From positions 5,270,001 through 5,334,000 of the forward strand of contig OY762448.1 in the NCBI GenBank assembly GCA_963665705.1: 64,000 nt of DNA, read 5' to 3'. Under the pieces are notes generated by a model that was given only the letters and a program-made list of their open reading frames with translations, was not told the origin of the DNA and did no database searches. Position numbers and translations under genes: made by a program. The DNA is from Saccharicrinis sp963665705. GTDB lineage: Bacteria; Bacteroidota; Bacteroidia; Bacteroidales; Marinilabiliaceae. This document shows positions 1 to 8,645 of the stretch, piece by piece. Position 1 is the first letter of the stretch; each line of letters starts with the position of its first letter.

Positions 1-566
1 ATGCTAACAAGAGATGGATTTTAGAAAACATGGCCAAAGTCAAAGAGAAAGAAAATGATTTAACCATTTTTGATGAATCTACAGACTTTAAAACACGTTC
101 ATTTGCTTTACAAATCAAAAAGGCACCATACCCCAGTGTTCGCATTCATTTAAAGCAAGGTATTTTATCCGTTGAATATCCGCAAAACCATGATGTAAAA
201 TCATCTACTATTCAAGAACATATCAGATATGGAATTGAAGAGGCACTAAGAGTTTCTGCAAAGAATTACTTACCTCATCGCTTGCATCAATTAGCAAAAA
301 TTCATGGATTTCATTACAACAGAGTATTTATAAAAAATTTAAAATCGCGTTGGGGAAGCTGCTCTGGTGTAAATAACATTAATCTTAATTTACATTTAAT
401 GCGACTTCCAGACCATTTAATAGATAGTGTATTACTCCATGAACTTTGTCACACTGTTGAAAAAAATCATGGCGCTGGATTTTGGAGCTTAATGAATAAA
501 GTAACTGATGGGAAAGCTAAATTACTAGATAAAGAAATGAAGAACTATCGAACTGTAATATATTAA
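1..566 (+). CDS. YgjP-like (DUF45/M48-type) zinc metallopeptidase, 5' end outside window
   Basis: C-terminal part of a YgjP/DUF45-type zinc metallopeptidase. The reading frame is open to the left edge: codons from position 3 read ANKRWILEN directly before the ATG at 30, and a WI-x-x pattern followed by a lysine-rich stretch is usual in the N-terminal half of this family. I therefore infer that the real start lies outside the window and that the ATG at 30 is internal. The metal site is visible: HELCH near the C-terminus, with a downstream NHGAGFW supplying a probable third histidine, preceded by the family-typical RWGSCS. Cytosolic; physiological substrate not established for the family. The stop is 2 bp before the dgt start, so the two genes are probably co-transcribed. 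Family assignment is good; the 5' extent is inferred. Confidence 0.85.
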   Translation, partial: ANKRWILENMAKVKEKENDLTIFDESTDFKTRSFALQIKKAPYPSVRIHLKQGILSVEYPQNHDVKSSTIQEHIRYGIEEALRVSAKNYLPHRLHQLAKIHGFHYNRVFIKNLKSRWGSCSGVNNINLNLHLMRLPDHLIDSVLLHELCHTVEKNHGAGFWSLMNKVTDGKAKLLDKEMKNYRTVIY

Positions 567-568
567 AT

Positions 569-1909
569 ATGAACTGGAACCAACTGTTATCTGCCAAAAG
601 AACAGGTCAGGAAGATAGAAAAAACGACACCCAACATCATAGAACTCAATTTCAAAGAGACTACGACCGCTTGATATTTTCTTCACCATTCCGAAGATTA
701 CAAGATAAAACCCAGGTTTTTCCTTTGCCGGGAAGTGTATTTGTTCACAATAGATTAACACATAGCTTGGAAGTGGCAAGCGTTGGCCGCTCTTTGGGAC
801 ATAATATAGGTGAGTTTTTAATTAACGAAAAAGGTCTTAACAATGAACTTATTCATGAAATCGGCTCTATAGTAGCCACTGCATGCTTAGCCCATGATAT
901 GGGAAATCCTCCCTTTGGTCATTCAGGTGAAACAGCTTTATCTCATTACTTTAAACAGGGAGAAGGCAAAAAACTAAAAGACCAATATCATTTTACTGAA
1001 GCTGAATGGGATGATCTTACTGAATTTGAAGGTAATGCTAACGCTTTTCGTTTGCTAACACACCAATTTAATGGTAGAAGAAAAGGCGGATTTTCATTGA
1101 CCTATTCATCCGTAGCTTCTATTTTAAAATATCCTTATTCATCAGGACAAAAGGATAGAAAGAAATACGGATATTTTCAATCTGAAAAACAAATGTTTAA
1201 CCAAGTTGTTGAAGAACTCGGGTTAATAGAAAAGGAATCGGGTGTATTTTGTCGCCATCCATTGGTTTACCTCGTTGAAGCAGCTGATGATATCTGTTAT
1301 CAGATTATGGATGTGGAAGATGCTCACAAACTCAAAATTTTAGATACAACACAAACCAAAGAAATTTTACTAGCCTTTTTGGGAGACGATGGAGATACCA
1401 ATACACTAAACCGAATAGTAAATGTAAGCGAAGAGGTGACTGACATCAACGAGCAAATAGCATTTATCCGAGCCTCTGTAATTGGTAAACTTGTTGCGCA
1501 ATGCACTCAGATTTTCATCAGTAATTATGATAAAATTATGTCGGGAAATTTTGAAGGTAGCCTGATTAAATGCTTGCAAGGGACAACGAATATTGCCATG
1601 AAAAACTGTGCAAAACTATCTTTTCAAAAAATATACAGACATCCTTCTGTTGTGGAAATTGAGATATCAGGATTTAAAATATTGGGCTCATTACTACATG
1701 AGTTTTCCAGAGCAATTCTTAATCCTAAAGACAAATACTCTGAAATGCTTCTACCCTTTATACCTGAACAATATAACGTAACTACCGATGCATCTGCATA
1801 TAAAAAACTACAATCAGTTTTAGATTACATTAGTGGCATGACCGATATTTATGCGCTGGATTTATTTAGGAAAATAAATGGAATTGGATTGGCAGATAAA
1901 GGATTTTAA
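569..1909 (+). CDS. dgt: deoxyguanosinetriphosphate triphosphohydrolase (dGTPase)
   Basis: Cytosolic HD-domain enzyme of the dGTPase family, which hydrolyses dGTP to deoxyguanosine and tripolyphosphate and helps set dNTP pools. The 446-aa product has the characteristic N-terminus (RTGQEDR, then FSSPFRRLQDKTQVFPL), the first metal-binding histidine in NRLTHSLEV (His65) and the HD pair in CLAHDMGNPPFGHSGE (His109-Asp110). A later EAADDICY segment supplies the conserved acidic residue. Length is normal for the family. It starts 2 bp after the upstream metallopeptidase stop. The ATG at 569 gives the expected N-terminus, so I kept it. It could prefer another dNTP, as some homologues do. Confidence 0.95.
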   Translation: MNWNQLLSAKRTGQEDRKNDTQHHRTQFQRDYDRLIFSSPFRRLQDKTQVFPLPGSVFVHNRLTHSLEVASVGRSLGHNIGEFLINEKGLNNELIHEIGSIVATACLAHDMGNPPFGHSGETALSHYFKQGEGKKLKDQYHFTEAEWDDLTEFEGNANAFRLLTHQFNGRRKGGFSLTYSSVASILKYPYSSGQKDRKKYGYFQSEKQMFNQVVEELGLIEKESGVFCRHPLVYLVEAADDICYQIMDVEDAHKLKILDTTQTKEILLAFLGDDGDTNTLNRIVNVSEEVTDINEQIAFIRASVIGKLVAQCTQIFISNYDKIMSGNFEGSLIKCLQGTTNIAMKNCAKLSFQKIYRHPSVVEIEISGFKILGSLLHEFSRAILNPKDKYSEMLLPFIPEQYNVTTDASAYKKLQSVLDYISGMTDIYALDLFRKINGIGLADKGF

Positions 1910-1975
1910 AAATTAAGAATGGTGATGGTTATAAGATATATCAGAATCTTATAACCATCTACCTTTCACCATTAT

Positions 1976-2290
1976 CTAATTCAAAAAAATCAACTCCAAT
2001 TCTTCTTTAGCTTCTTCTTTTTGTTTGATTTCATACTTTCCAGAATTCACAAACTGATATCCCTTGTCTAATGCAGCTTCCATCAAAGTAAATTCAATTT
2101 GTCCGGCAACATTAGGATCTAAATCCTTATTGAAATACAAATGAAGTTCACGTTCGTTATCGTCATTAAACTTAACTAACAACGAATTGTTCTCAACAAA
2201 CACCAAATCATCATAACTATACGACACAGGTAATCCTACTGATTCTAAAATCTCCATCACGTATCCAAGTGGTCTGTAACTTAAGCTCAT
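1976..2290 (-). CDS. small acidic protein of unknown function, in operon with Nif11-like gene
   Basis: A 104-aa acidic protein I do not recognise. It has no signal peptide or membrane segment, so it is probably cytosolic. The predicted fold is mixed alpha/beta: a start like a helix (YVMEILESVG), a central strand-rich part (LLVKFNDDNERELHLYF) and a C-terminal charged helix with KQKEEAKEELEL. The pattern loosely resembles YbjN-like sensory or chaperone-like folds, but I cannot support a family. It lies 31 bp downstream of the 82-aa Nif11-like gene on the same strand, so the two are probably one transcription unit. The pair runs convergent to dgt. Confidence 0.6.
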   Translation of the reverse strand: MSLSYRPLGYVMEILESVGLPVSYSYDDLVFVENNSLLVKFNDDNERELHLYFNKDLDPNVAGQIEFTLMEAALDKGYQFVNSGKYEIKQKEEAKEELELIFLN

Positions 2291-2321
2291 AATTATATCA
2301 TTTAAAATGTTTATACTAAAA

Positions 2322-2570
2322 TTATCCTTCTATTAAAACTAATTTTATTAAATTAACTGTATTCTCAAGTTGATCATGTTCTTCTGCAAACTGACATTTA
2401 AACATTAACATAGAATATGCCTCTTCAAATTCGTTCTCATCAAAGGTTAAATCTTTTCCTTTAATAAACTGGTTAAATTCATTAATGCCTTTCACTTTAT
2501 ACATTTCTTTTCTAAACGTGGCATCTGTTTGCACTTTTTCAATAAAAATTTTTGCATTTTGAATAGACAT
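2322..2570 (-). CDS. Nif11-like domain protein
   Basis: An 82-aa protein whose N-terminus (SIQNAKIFIEKVQTDATFRK, then a helical segment ending in KGKDLTFDENEFEEA) matches the Nif11 pattern of a residue-spaced FLxxVqxDxxLRxxl helix followed by a Gx(D/L)FT-x-x-E segment. In established knowledge, Nif11 domains occur as leader peptides of nitrile-hydratase-like leader RiPP precursors and as stand-alone proteins near nitrogen-fixation genes. Here there is no double-glycine cleavage motif, no cysteine-rich core and no modification enzyme or peptidase-transporter nearby. The C-terminus instead continues as an amphipathic helix (LENTVNLIKLVLIEG). A stand-alone Nif11-fold protein therefore seems likelier than a RiPP precursor. 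Confidence 0.6.
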   Translation of the reverse strand: MSIQNAKIFIEKVQTDATFRKEMYKVKGINEFNQFIKGKDLTFDENEFEEAYSMLMFKCQFAEEHDQLENTVNLIKLVLIEG

Positions 2571-2900
2571 AAATCCTACATTTTTAAAATCCTACATTTT
2601 TGTATCTTTTTATACTACCAACTACTAATTTGTAGTACATCCCTTTCATCAAAACCCCAGTTTTTATAAGAGAAGCAACACTTTCATGATGCTCTTTATT
2701 ATAGTTGCAACATCTGTACCTAAATTTTAAAAATGCCACATAATTACGTTGTGAAGATTTTACTTTTTTATTTTAATTGTTCAATTTATATAATATATCT
2801 ACGTTATTAATCATTATCCTTATGTTACATTCTATTTATCAGTTTGTTATGCTTAAGAAAAAATTAACAAAAAAAAAACGATGTTTTTTCAATTTTATAG

Positions 2901-2929
2901 TTGATATCCAACTTTTAATCATACATTTG
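2901..2929 (+). promoter_or_regulatory. Bacteroidota-type promoter for the cold-shock gene
   Basis: TACATTTG at 2922-2929 fits the Bacteroidota -7 element TAnnTTTG. A TTG at 2901-2903 lies about 18 bp upstream as a -33 element. Transcription would start near 2936, leaving a leader of only about 20 nt before the csp ATG at 2957. The rest of the gap from 2571 to 2900 is AT-rich with long A runs and shows nothing else I can name. Confidence 0.5.
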
Positions 2930-2956
2930 TACCATAGTATTTATTATAATTTTATT

Positions 2957-3148
2957 ATGAAAGAAGGAAAAGTAAAATTCTTTAATGATTCAAAAGGTTT
3001 TGGTTTCATTAAAGACAATGACTCAAACAATGAGTATTTTGTACATGTAACTGGTCTTATTGACGAAATCAAGGAAGACGACGATGTTACCTTTGAATTA
3101 AAAGAAGGTAGAAAAGGATTAAATGCGGTTAATGTAAAGTTGGCATAA
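2957..3148 (+). CDS. cold-shock domain protein
   Basis: A 63-aa single-domain cold-shock (CSD) protein of the CspA family, a nucleic-acid-binding OB fold that melts RNA secondary structure. Both RNA-binding motifs are present: KGFGFI (RNP1-like, about residues 14-19) and YFVHV (RNP2-like, about 28-32). I chose the ATG at 2957 because it gives MKEGKVKFF, the standard CSP start. An open frame extends upstream to 2777, but it is hydrophobic and AT-rich, would precede the promoter and does not belong to the family. A strong terminator follows at 3182. Confidence 0.93.
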   Translation: MKEGKVKFFNDSKGFGFIKDNDSNNEYFVHVTGLIDEIKEDDDVTFELKEGRKGLNAVNVKLA

Positions 3149-3181
3149 CGATATTTCACTATAATTAGTACGCAAGAGTCC

Positions 3182-3209
3182 AAACCCCGCTTAATCAGCG
3201 GGGTTTTTT
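3182..3209 (+). terminator. Rho-independent terminator after cold-shock gene
   Basis: Stem AAACCCCGC (3182-3190) pairs with GCGGGGTTT (3198-3206) across a 7-nt loop, followed by a T run to 3209. Confidence 0.9.
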
Positions 3210-3275
3210 GGTTTATAACAATTTCAGGGGCTGAATATCCACATTTTTTTTATATTTGCACCCACAATTAAGGAT

Positions 3276-3347
3276 GGCCCCATAGTTCAAGGGATAGAAT
3301 AGTTGTTTCCTAAACAATAGATACTGGTTCGAGTCCAGTTGGGGCTA
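3276..3347 (+). tRNA. tRNA-Arg (anticodon CCT)
   Basis: A full cloverleaf can be drawn: acceptor GGCCCCA/TGGGGCT (first pair G-T), D arm GTTC/GAAT, anticodon stem GTTGT/ACAAT with loop TTCCTAA giving anticodon CCT (reads AGG), a 4-nt variable loop, T arm ACTGG/CCAGT with TTCGAGT loop, and discriminator A at 3347. CCA is not encoded. A TATATTTG at 3251-3258 fits the Bacteroidota -7 element. Confidence 0.95.
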
Positions 3348-3355
3348 CAAAAAAG

Positions 3356-3385
3356 GCAGTTTTTTAAATAAAAACTGCTTTTTTT
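3356..3385 (+). terminator. terminator after tRNA-Arg
   Basis: GCAGTTTTT (3356-3364) pairs with AAAAACTGC (3370-3378), then a run of seven T. It lies 8 bp after the tRNA. Confidence 0.8.
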
Positions 3386-3472
3386 ATATAAATACCCCAT
3401 TCTTTTAATCATCCAATTGAAAAAAAACGATTTCTTAGGCAAATTGATAAATAAATCTTTCCTTTGTTTGCT

Positions 3473-4231
3473 ATGGAAACATTTTTAAATCCTTTACATA
3501 CTGATTGGACAACCTGGTGGATAACGATATTTTGTGCATTTATAGCAGGTTTAAGTAAAAGCGGATTAAAAGGATTTGCTATGATTAACATTCCCATTTT
3601 AGCCTATTTATATGGAGGGATGTCATCAGTTGGCATACTATTACCCTTTTTAATATTTGGCGATACTTTTGCTGTTATATATTATAGAAGAAGTGCGGAA
3701 TGGAAATATATTAAAAAATTACTCCCTTGGGCCATTATTGGAATTGCCCTAGCTGTTTTCGTAGGTAAATATGTAAGTGATGATCAATTTAGAATTACAA
3801 TTGCCATTGCAATATTGGTTTGTCTGGCAATACTGGTATATAAAGATATAATAGGTGGATCAATAGACTTATCTCAAAAACGTTGGTTCTCATCTTCACT
3901 TGGATTATCCGGAGGATTTGCTACCATGATTGGCAATGCTGCAGGACCTATATTTAATTTATATTTAATGAGTATGCGCTTGCCTAAAGAAACCTTTATT
4001 GGTACAGGTGCCTATTTTTATTTATTACTAAATCTCATTAAAGTTCCTATCCATGTATATTATTGGAAATCAATTACACTTGAAACCTTTCAACTTAATG
4101 TAATTTGTTTACCGATTTTATTAATTGGTGCTTTCATAGGGAAAAAGATTGTAACATTAATTCCGGAAAAAGCCTACAGAATATTTGTAATGGGAGTTAT
4201 TACTATTTCTGCAATCATGCTGTTTTTTTAA
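3473..4231 (+). CDS. TauE/SafE family inner-membrane exporter
   Basis: A 252-aa hydrophobic protein of the TauE/SafE (DUF81) family, putative sulfite/organosulfonate or other anion exporters in the inner membrane. About eight transmembrane segments are evident. Family features include an early GLSKSGLKG-like motif (about residue 27) and a second-half repeat carrying GGFATMIGNAAGPI, the pseudo-twofold arrangement expected for the family. I chose the ATG at 3473 over an in-frame TTG nine bases earlier. The gene stands alone between the tRNA and the cobalamin riboswitch, so context gives no clue to substrate. Confidence 0.85.
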   Translation: METFLNPLHTDWTTWWITIFCAFIAGLSKSGLKGFAMINIPILAYLYGGMSSVGILLPFLIFGDTFAVIYYRRSAEWKYIKKLLPWAIIGIALAVFVGKYVSDDQFRITIAIAILVCLAILVYKDIIGGSIDLSQKRWFSSSLGLSGGFATMIGNAAGPIFNLYLMSMRLPKETFIGTGAYFYLLLNLIKVPIHVYYWKSITLETFQLNVICLPILLIGAFIGKKIVTLIPEKAYRIFVMGVITISAIMLFF

Positions 4232-4354
4232 TAAGTTACAACTTCAATTTACATCTAACTCGTTTACACCATTAACCTACTTGTTCATTTCTTCTTCATA
4301 ACTATTTACTATTCTATATCTTTAATAATAATATTACTCCTATTTTTATTCTAC

Positions 4355-4500
4355 CATAATGACGTAAGGGAATACTGTTAAAATCAGTAGCTGTACCCGC
4401 AGCCGTAAGTTGTTTTAAGCTTTTGATCTACAAAGCCACTGTTTCTTTTAATTAGAAATGGGAAGGCAATCAAAGTACAACAAGCCGGAAGACCTATCAT
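4355..4500 (+). promoter_or_regulatory. cobalamin riboswitch upstream of nrdDG
   Basis: The conserved core is present in order: GGGAA (4368-4372), a small P3 hairpin (ACTG...CAGT), AGCTGTACCCGCAGCCGTAAG (start near 4389), AAGCCACTG (about 4433-4441), GGGAAGGC (4460-4467) and the B12 box AGCCGGAAGACCT (4483-4495). The riboswitch is on the coding strand of nrdD, whose ATG lies about 155 nt downstream. No T-tailed terminator is obvious between them; a small AGCTTT/AAAGCT hairpin sits at 4520-4539, so control may be translational. The expected effect is lower nrdDG expression when adenosylcobalamin is abundant. Confidence 0.92.
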
Positions 4501-4656
4501 TTTTGGTTCTTTAATTCGTAGCTTTCGGGAAAAAAAGCTAAGAAAGTATTGGCACTTTAGATTCAGACAAACCTGACAACTTAGAATTTTTAAAACCTCT
4601 ACCTTCTTATTATTTTACCACTGCTACCATTGATTATTAACATTAATACAATTACG

Positions 4657-6804
4657 ATGAAAATTAATGGTGCTATTACAACAGTACAAAAACGAGATGG
4701 GCGCATGGTTCCCTTTGAATCTGATAAAATTACTTTCGCAGTATTTAAAGCATTAAGGGCTGTTGGCGAACCAAACAGAGAATTAGCTCAAACAATTACA
4801 AACCTGGTTATTGAGCAAATTCAATCAGAAACCCCTTGCGTTGAAGACATTCAGGATTTAGTTGAAATGGAGCTATTTAAACAAAACCAGTTTAAAGCAG
4901 CCAAAGCGTATATCATTTACAGAAAACAACATGATGGCATCCGAAATGTAAAAGAACTTTTTTCAAACGTGAATATTATTGACGATTACATCAACAATAA
5001 TGACTGGAGAATAAAAGAAAGTGCAAACTCTACCTATTCATTACAAGGTATGAACCAACATGTTTCTACCATAATCAGTTCTCAATATTGGCTCAATAAA
5101 ATTTATCCTAAAGAAATTGGAGATGCACATACTCAAGGCAAATTTCATATTCACGATCTGGGATTTGTTAGTGTTTATTGTGTAGGCTGGGATTTATATG
5201 AACTTATTATGACTGGTTTTAAAGGTGTACCCGGAAAGGTAGAAAGTAAACCTGCCAATCACTTCAGAACATTATTGGGACAAATCGTAAATTTCTTTTA
5301 CACCATGCAAGGCGAAGCTGCCGGAGCGCAGGCATTTTCCAATTTCGATACCTACCTTGCTCCATATATTCTTCATGATAAACTTAGCTATAAAGAAGTA
5401 AAACAGGCACTACAGGAATTTATGTTTAACATGAATATCCCAACCAGAGTTGGATTCCAGACTCCATTCACTAATATAACGCTGGATTTGGAAGTCCCTG
5501 AAAATATGAAGGACACAGCAATAATTATTGGAGGTGAAATTCAGGATTCAACTTATGGGGAATATCAACATGAGATGGATATTTTTAACAAAGCCTTTGC
5601 TGAAGTTATGACCGAAGGGGATTCAAACGGCAGAATTTTCTCTTTCCCTATCCCTACGTATAATATTACTAAAGATTTTGATTGGGATAACGAATATCGC
5701 CAACCTATTTGGGAAATGACAGCTAAATATGGCATTCCTTATTTTTCAAACTTTGTGAATTCAGATATGTCCCCAGATGATGTTCGTTCAATGTGTTGTC
5801 GCCTGCGTATCAATACAAGTGAACTAAAATCAAGAGGCGGGGGTTTATTTGGCGCTAATCCTTTAACAGGTTCTGTTGGTGTGGTTACATTAAACTTACC
5901 ACGTATAGCTTACGAATCAAAATCTGAAGAGGAATTGTATCAACGTATCTCCAAGCTAATGCAGATGGCAAAAGAAAGTTTAGAAATTAAACGTAAAGTA
6001 ATTGAGCAACTTACCGAGAATGGTCTTTACCCTTATTCTAAATTCTATTTACGTCATATCCATGCCAAAAACGGAGCATATTGGGATAATCACTTTTCTA
6101 CAATAGGTTTAGTTGGAATGAACGAACTGTTACTTAACTTTTATGGTTATGATATTACCACTGCACAGGGCAACAAACAAGCGCAAAATATTATGACCTT
6201 TATGCGACAAAAGCTACAGGAATTTCAAGAAGAAACAGGTCATATATACAATTTGGAAGCTACTCCAGCAGAAGGAACAACTTACCGATTAGCAAAAATA
6301 GACAAAACTGAGTTTCCTGATATAATCGTTGCCAACGAAAAACAGGTTCAGGAAAACAATGCCGCCCCATATTACACCAATTCAAGCCAGTTACCAGTAG
6401 GACATACTGATGATATTTTTGAAGCATTGGAACTTCAGGATGATTTACAAACCAAATACACTGGAGGAACTGTTTTCCATACCTTTGTAGGAGAAGATCA
6501 ACTACCCCCTGAATCCGTAAAAGCTCTTGCAAAAACCATTTGCAACAACTTTAAGCTTCCATACTTTTCACTTTCTCCAACTTTTAGTATTTGTCCTGAA
6601 CACGGATATATTTACGGAGAACATCATCAATGCCCTAAATGTGCCGAAAATGGAAAAGAAAGCAGTTGTGAGGTATATTCAAGAATTGTTGGCTATCTAA
6701 GACCTGTTGATCAATGGAACAATGGTAAACGGGCCGAGTTTGATGACAGAAAACTATTTGATAAGAAAATTAAAATAGAAGTAGAAGAAGTGCAGGAATG
6801 CTAA
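4657..6804 (+). CDS. nrdD: anaerobic (class III) ribonucleoside-triphosphate reductase
   Basis: Catalytic subunit of the class III ribonucleotide reductase, which makes dNTPs from NTPs without oxygen using a glycyl radical. The 715-aa protein begins with an ATP-cone (KRDGRMVPFESDKI, about residues 9-22), carries the active-site cysteine region MCCRLRIN (Cys380/381), zinc-binding cysteines near residues 645-670 (CPEHG, CPKC) and the glycyl-radical loop RIVGYLRP with Gly679. I chose the ATG at 4657; the longer frame begins at a TTG nine codons earlier. nrdG follows 20 bp downstream. A cobalamin riboswitch in the leader suggests repression when B12 is plentiful, which would make sense if a B12-dependent class II enzyme exists elsewhere. 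Confidence 0.97.
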   Translation: MKINGAITTVQKRDGRMVPFESDKITFAVFKALRAVGEPNRELAQTITNLVIEQIQSETPCVEDIQDLVEMELFKQNQFKAAKAYIIYRKQHDGIRNVKELFSNVNIIDDYINNNDWRIKESANSTYSLQGMNQHVSTIISSQYWLNKIYPKEIGDAHTQGKFHIHDLGFVSVYCVGWDLYELIMTGFKGVPGKVESKPANHFRTLLGQIVNFFYTMQGEAAGAQAFSNFDTYLAPYILHDKLSYKEVKQALQEFMFNMNIPTRVGFQTPFTNITLDLEVPENMKDTAIIIGGEIQDSTYGEYQHEMDIFNKAFAEVMTEGDSNGRIFSFPIPTYNITKDFDWDNEYRQPIWEMTAKYGIPYFSNFVNSDMSPDDVRSMCCRLRINTSELKSRGGGLFGANPLTGSVGVVTLNLPRIAYESKSEEELYQRISKLMQMAKESLEIKRKVIEQLTENGLYPYSKFYLRHIHAKNGAYWDNHFSTIGLVGMNELLLNFYGYDITTAQGNKQAQNIMTFMRQKLQEFQEETGHIYNLEATPAEGTTYRLAKIDKTEFPDIIVANEKQVQENNAAPYYTNSSQLPVGHTDDIFEALELQDDLQTKYTGGTVFHTFVGEDQLPPESVKALAKTICNNFKLPYFSLSPTFSICPEHGYIYGEHHQCPKCAENGKESSCEVYSRIVGYLRPVDQWNNGKRAEFDDRKLFDKKIKIEVEEVQEC

Positions 6805-6824
6805 GACGCTCTGCTTGACCAAAA

Positions 6825-7490
6825 ATGTTAATAATGCTAATTGCCGGTTTTCAAAAGCAAAGTTTAATTGATTACCCAGGAAGTATCAGCTCTGTGATTT
6901 TTACACAGGGCTGTAATTTCCGTTGTGGTTTTTGTCATAATCCCAATCTGGTTTTACCTGAGTACTTTGAAAATATTTATAAAAATGACGAAATAGTCAA
7001 CTATCTGAATAAATACAAAAATCTATTATCTGCAGTTGTAATTACAGGAGGAGAACCAACTATTCACAAAGATCTTCCTGATTTTATACAACAAATAAAA
7101 AACTTCGGTTTAAAAGTTAAATTAGATAGCAACGGAACCAATCCGCAAATGCTTGAAAAACTGATTACTCAAAAGTTAGTTGATTGTATTGCTATGGACA
7201 TCAAGCACATACTTGACTATCAAAAATACAATTCTGCTGTTGGTAATATACTTCAAAGAAAGACCTACTATAAAATTCTTGAATCCATTGAAATTATTAA
7301 AAAATCAGGTATTAACTATGAATTCCGCACTACAATAGTAAAGGGCTTACATACCATTGAGGAGATAAAAAAACTGAAAAGACAATTTTCAAAACGTTAT
7401 AAAATACAAAATTTTAAACCTGCTAAAATAATAAATACAACTTTTGAATATTCAAGTTTTTCAAACAAAGAGCTTCTCTCCTTAATGTAG
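6825..7490 (+). CDS. nrdG: anaerobic ribonucleotide reductase-activating protein (radical SAM)
   Basis: Radical-SAM activase that generates the glycyl radical on NrdD using S-adenosylmethionine and a 4Fe-4S cluster. The cluster motif is CNFRCGFC (Cys30, Cys34, Cys37), followed by the SAM-binding GGEPT. The N-terminus (AGFQKQSLIDYPG) is typical of the NrdG2/TIGR02495 type, common in Bacteroidota and longer than the E. coli enzyme; 221 aa fits. Two in-frame ATGs (6825 and 6834) are possible. It lies 20 bp after nrdD and should share its transcript and riboswitch control. Confidence 0.93.
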   Translation: MLIMLIAGFQKQSLIDYPGSISSVIFTQGCNFRCGFCHNPNLVLPEYFENIYKNDEIVNYLNKYKNLLSAVVITGGEPTIHKDLPDFIQQIKNFGLKVKLDSNGTNPQMLEKLITQKLVDCIAMDIKHILDYQKYNSAVGNILQRKTYYKILESIEIIKKSGINYEFRTTIVKGLHTIEEIKKLKRQFSKRYKIQNFKPAKIINTTFEYSSFSNKELLSLM

Positions 7491-7542
7491 ACAAGTTTAA
7501 ATTAATAGTTTATAGTAAAAAAAAAATAGTCATCCTATTTTG

Positions 7543-8425
7543 CTACTCAAAACATTCCTGAAGAAAATCAACAAGAGCATCTGTAATTAGTGTTTCATTT
7601 GGCGCTCCAATAGCCTCATTAATTTCGCTATGTGTAATTCACTTCCTTCCACCTGCCATACAGAAGCACCATTTTGTTCTAACTTATTAATAAACTCATC
7701 AGCTTTTGCTATTCTTACATCAGTTCCACGCTTAGCAATAAAAAACTTAGGGTATGATACTCCACTCTGAATATTATAAATTGGAGAGGCTTGAATATTT
7801 GCAGCTTCGTTTGCACCAAATGCATTGATATATAAATCTGAACTACTCTCTATCTGGTATAAAACATCATATCCTTCAGCATCAATAGATCCACACCTTT
7901 AATGTTAGCAAAACTTAAACCTACATTAGTTAAAAAAGACGCATTGGTTCCTGTTAAAGCTACAAGATGCGCCCCTGCACTATGTCCCATCACCACAATA
8001 TTATCAGGATCTCCTCCATACTGATCTATATGGTCAACAATCCATTTAATGGCATCTGCAACATCTGTATTATGATCAGGATACATTATCCGATCTGAAT
8101 CATCTAAATTATAGGGAAATGGACTAAGACGATAATTAACTGAAATAAAAACATAATCAAAAGTCTGAAACAAATTAACCTTATTATATATTTGATTAGC
8201 CTTATCTCCAATACACTATCCACCGCCATGAACCCATATTATAATGGGCTTTTTTATATTAGTTATGCTACTATAATAAACATCTAAACTTAAAAGATCA
8301 GAATCTATCCCGTTTATTTGCTTGTATTGTATTGTCTCAGACAGGTATTCGGCTTTTAAATCATCTTCCTTATCTTGATTACAAGCCCAAAATGTAAAAA
8401 TAAATAGAATAGATAGGTATTGCAT
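7543..8425 (-). pseudogene. decayed alpha/beta hydrolase (carboxylesterase/lipase) lipoprotein gene
   Basis: Remains of an exported esterase. The first piece (8216-8425) has a lipoprotein-like signal ending in FWAC and runs to HGGG, the oxyanion motif. The next codon is TAG where a tryptophan would be expected (HGGGW). The same frame continues with CIGDKANQIYNK, then SVNYRLSP and the nucleophile elbow GHSAG to about 7870. The frame is then lost. Downstream fragments in other frames (SPIYNIQSGVSYPKF; GTDVRIAKADEFINKLEQNG; NEAIGAPNETLITDALVDFL) continue the protein to a stop at 7543. At least one nonsense and several frameshift mutations therefore separate it from a working gene. Confidence 0.85.
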
Positions 8426-8645
8426 TGTCTAAAAATTTGTATTTCAATTGCCAAATGGAACACTCAAATAAAATAATATTTAAGTAAGTCATTACTTGGT
8501 ATAAAACTAACAAAATCCAAATAACAAAAAGCTTTTATTTACCAGGATTCAATATAAATTCAGGGTTTAACTTTAATTAACGAACAATTTCTTTAATTGA
8601 AAGTTACTTAGTTTTTCAGTGTTACTCACAGAGAATTTAACGGAT

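Noticed and set aside
2777..2956. N-terminal extension of the cold-shock protein frame
   Set aside because: The residues are hydrophobic and AT-driven, lie mostly upstream of the likely promoter, and no CSP has such a leader; the ATG at 2957 gives the standard start.
4520..4539. possible transcription terminator of the nrdD riboswitch
   Set aside because: The AGCTTT/AAAGCT stem is only 6 bp and has no T tail, so an intrinsic terminator is not supported.
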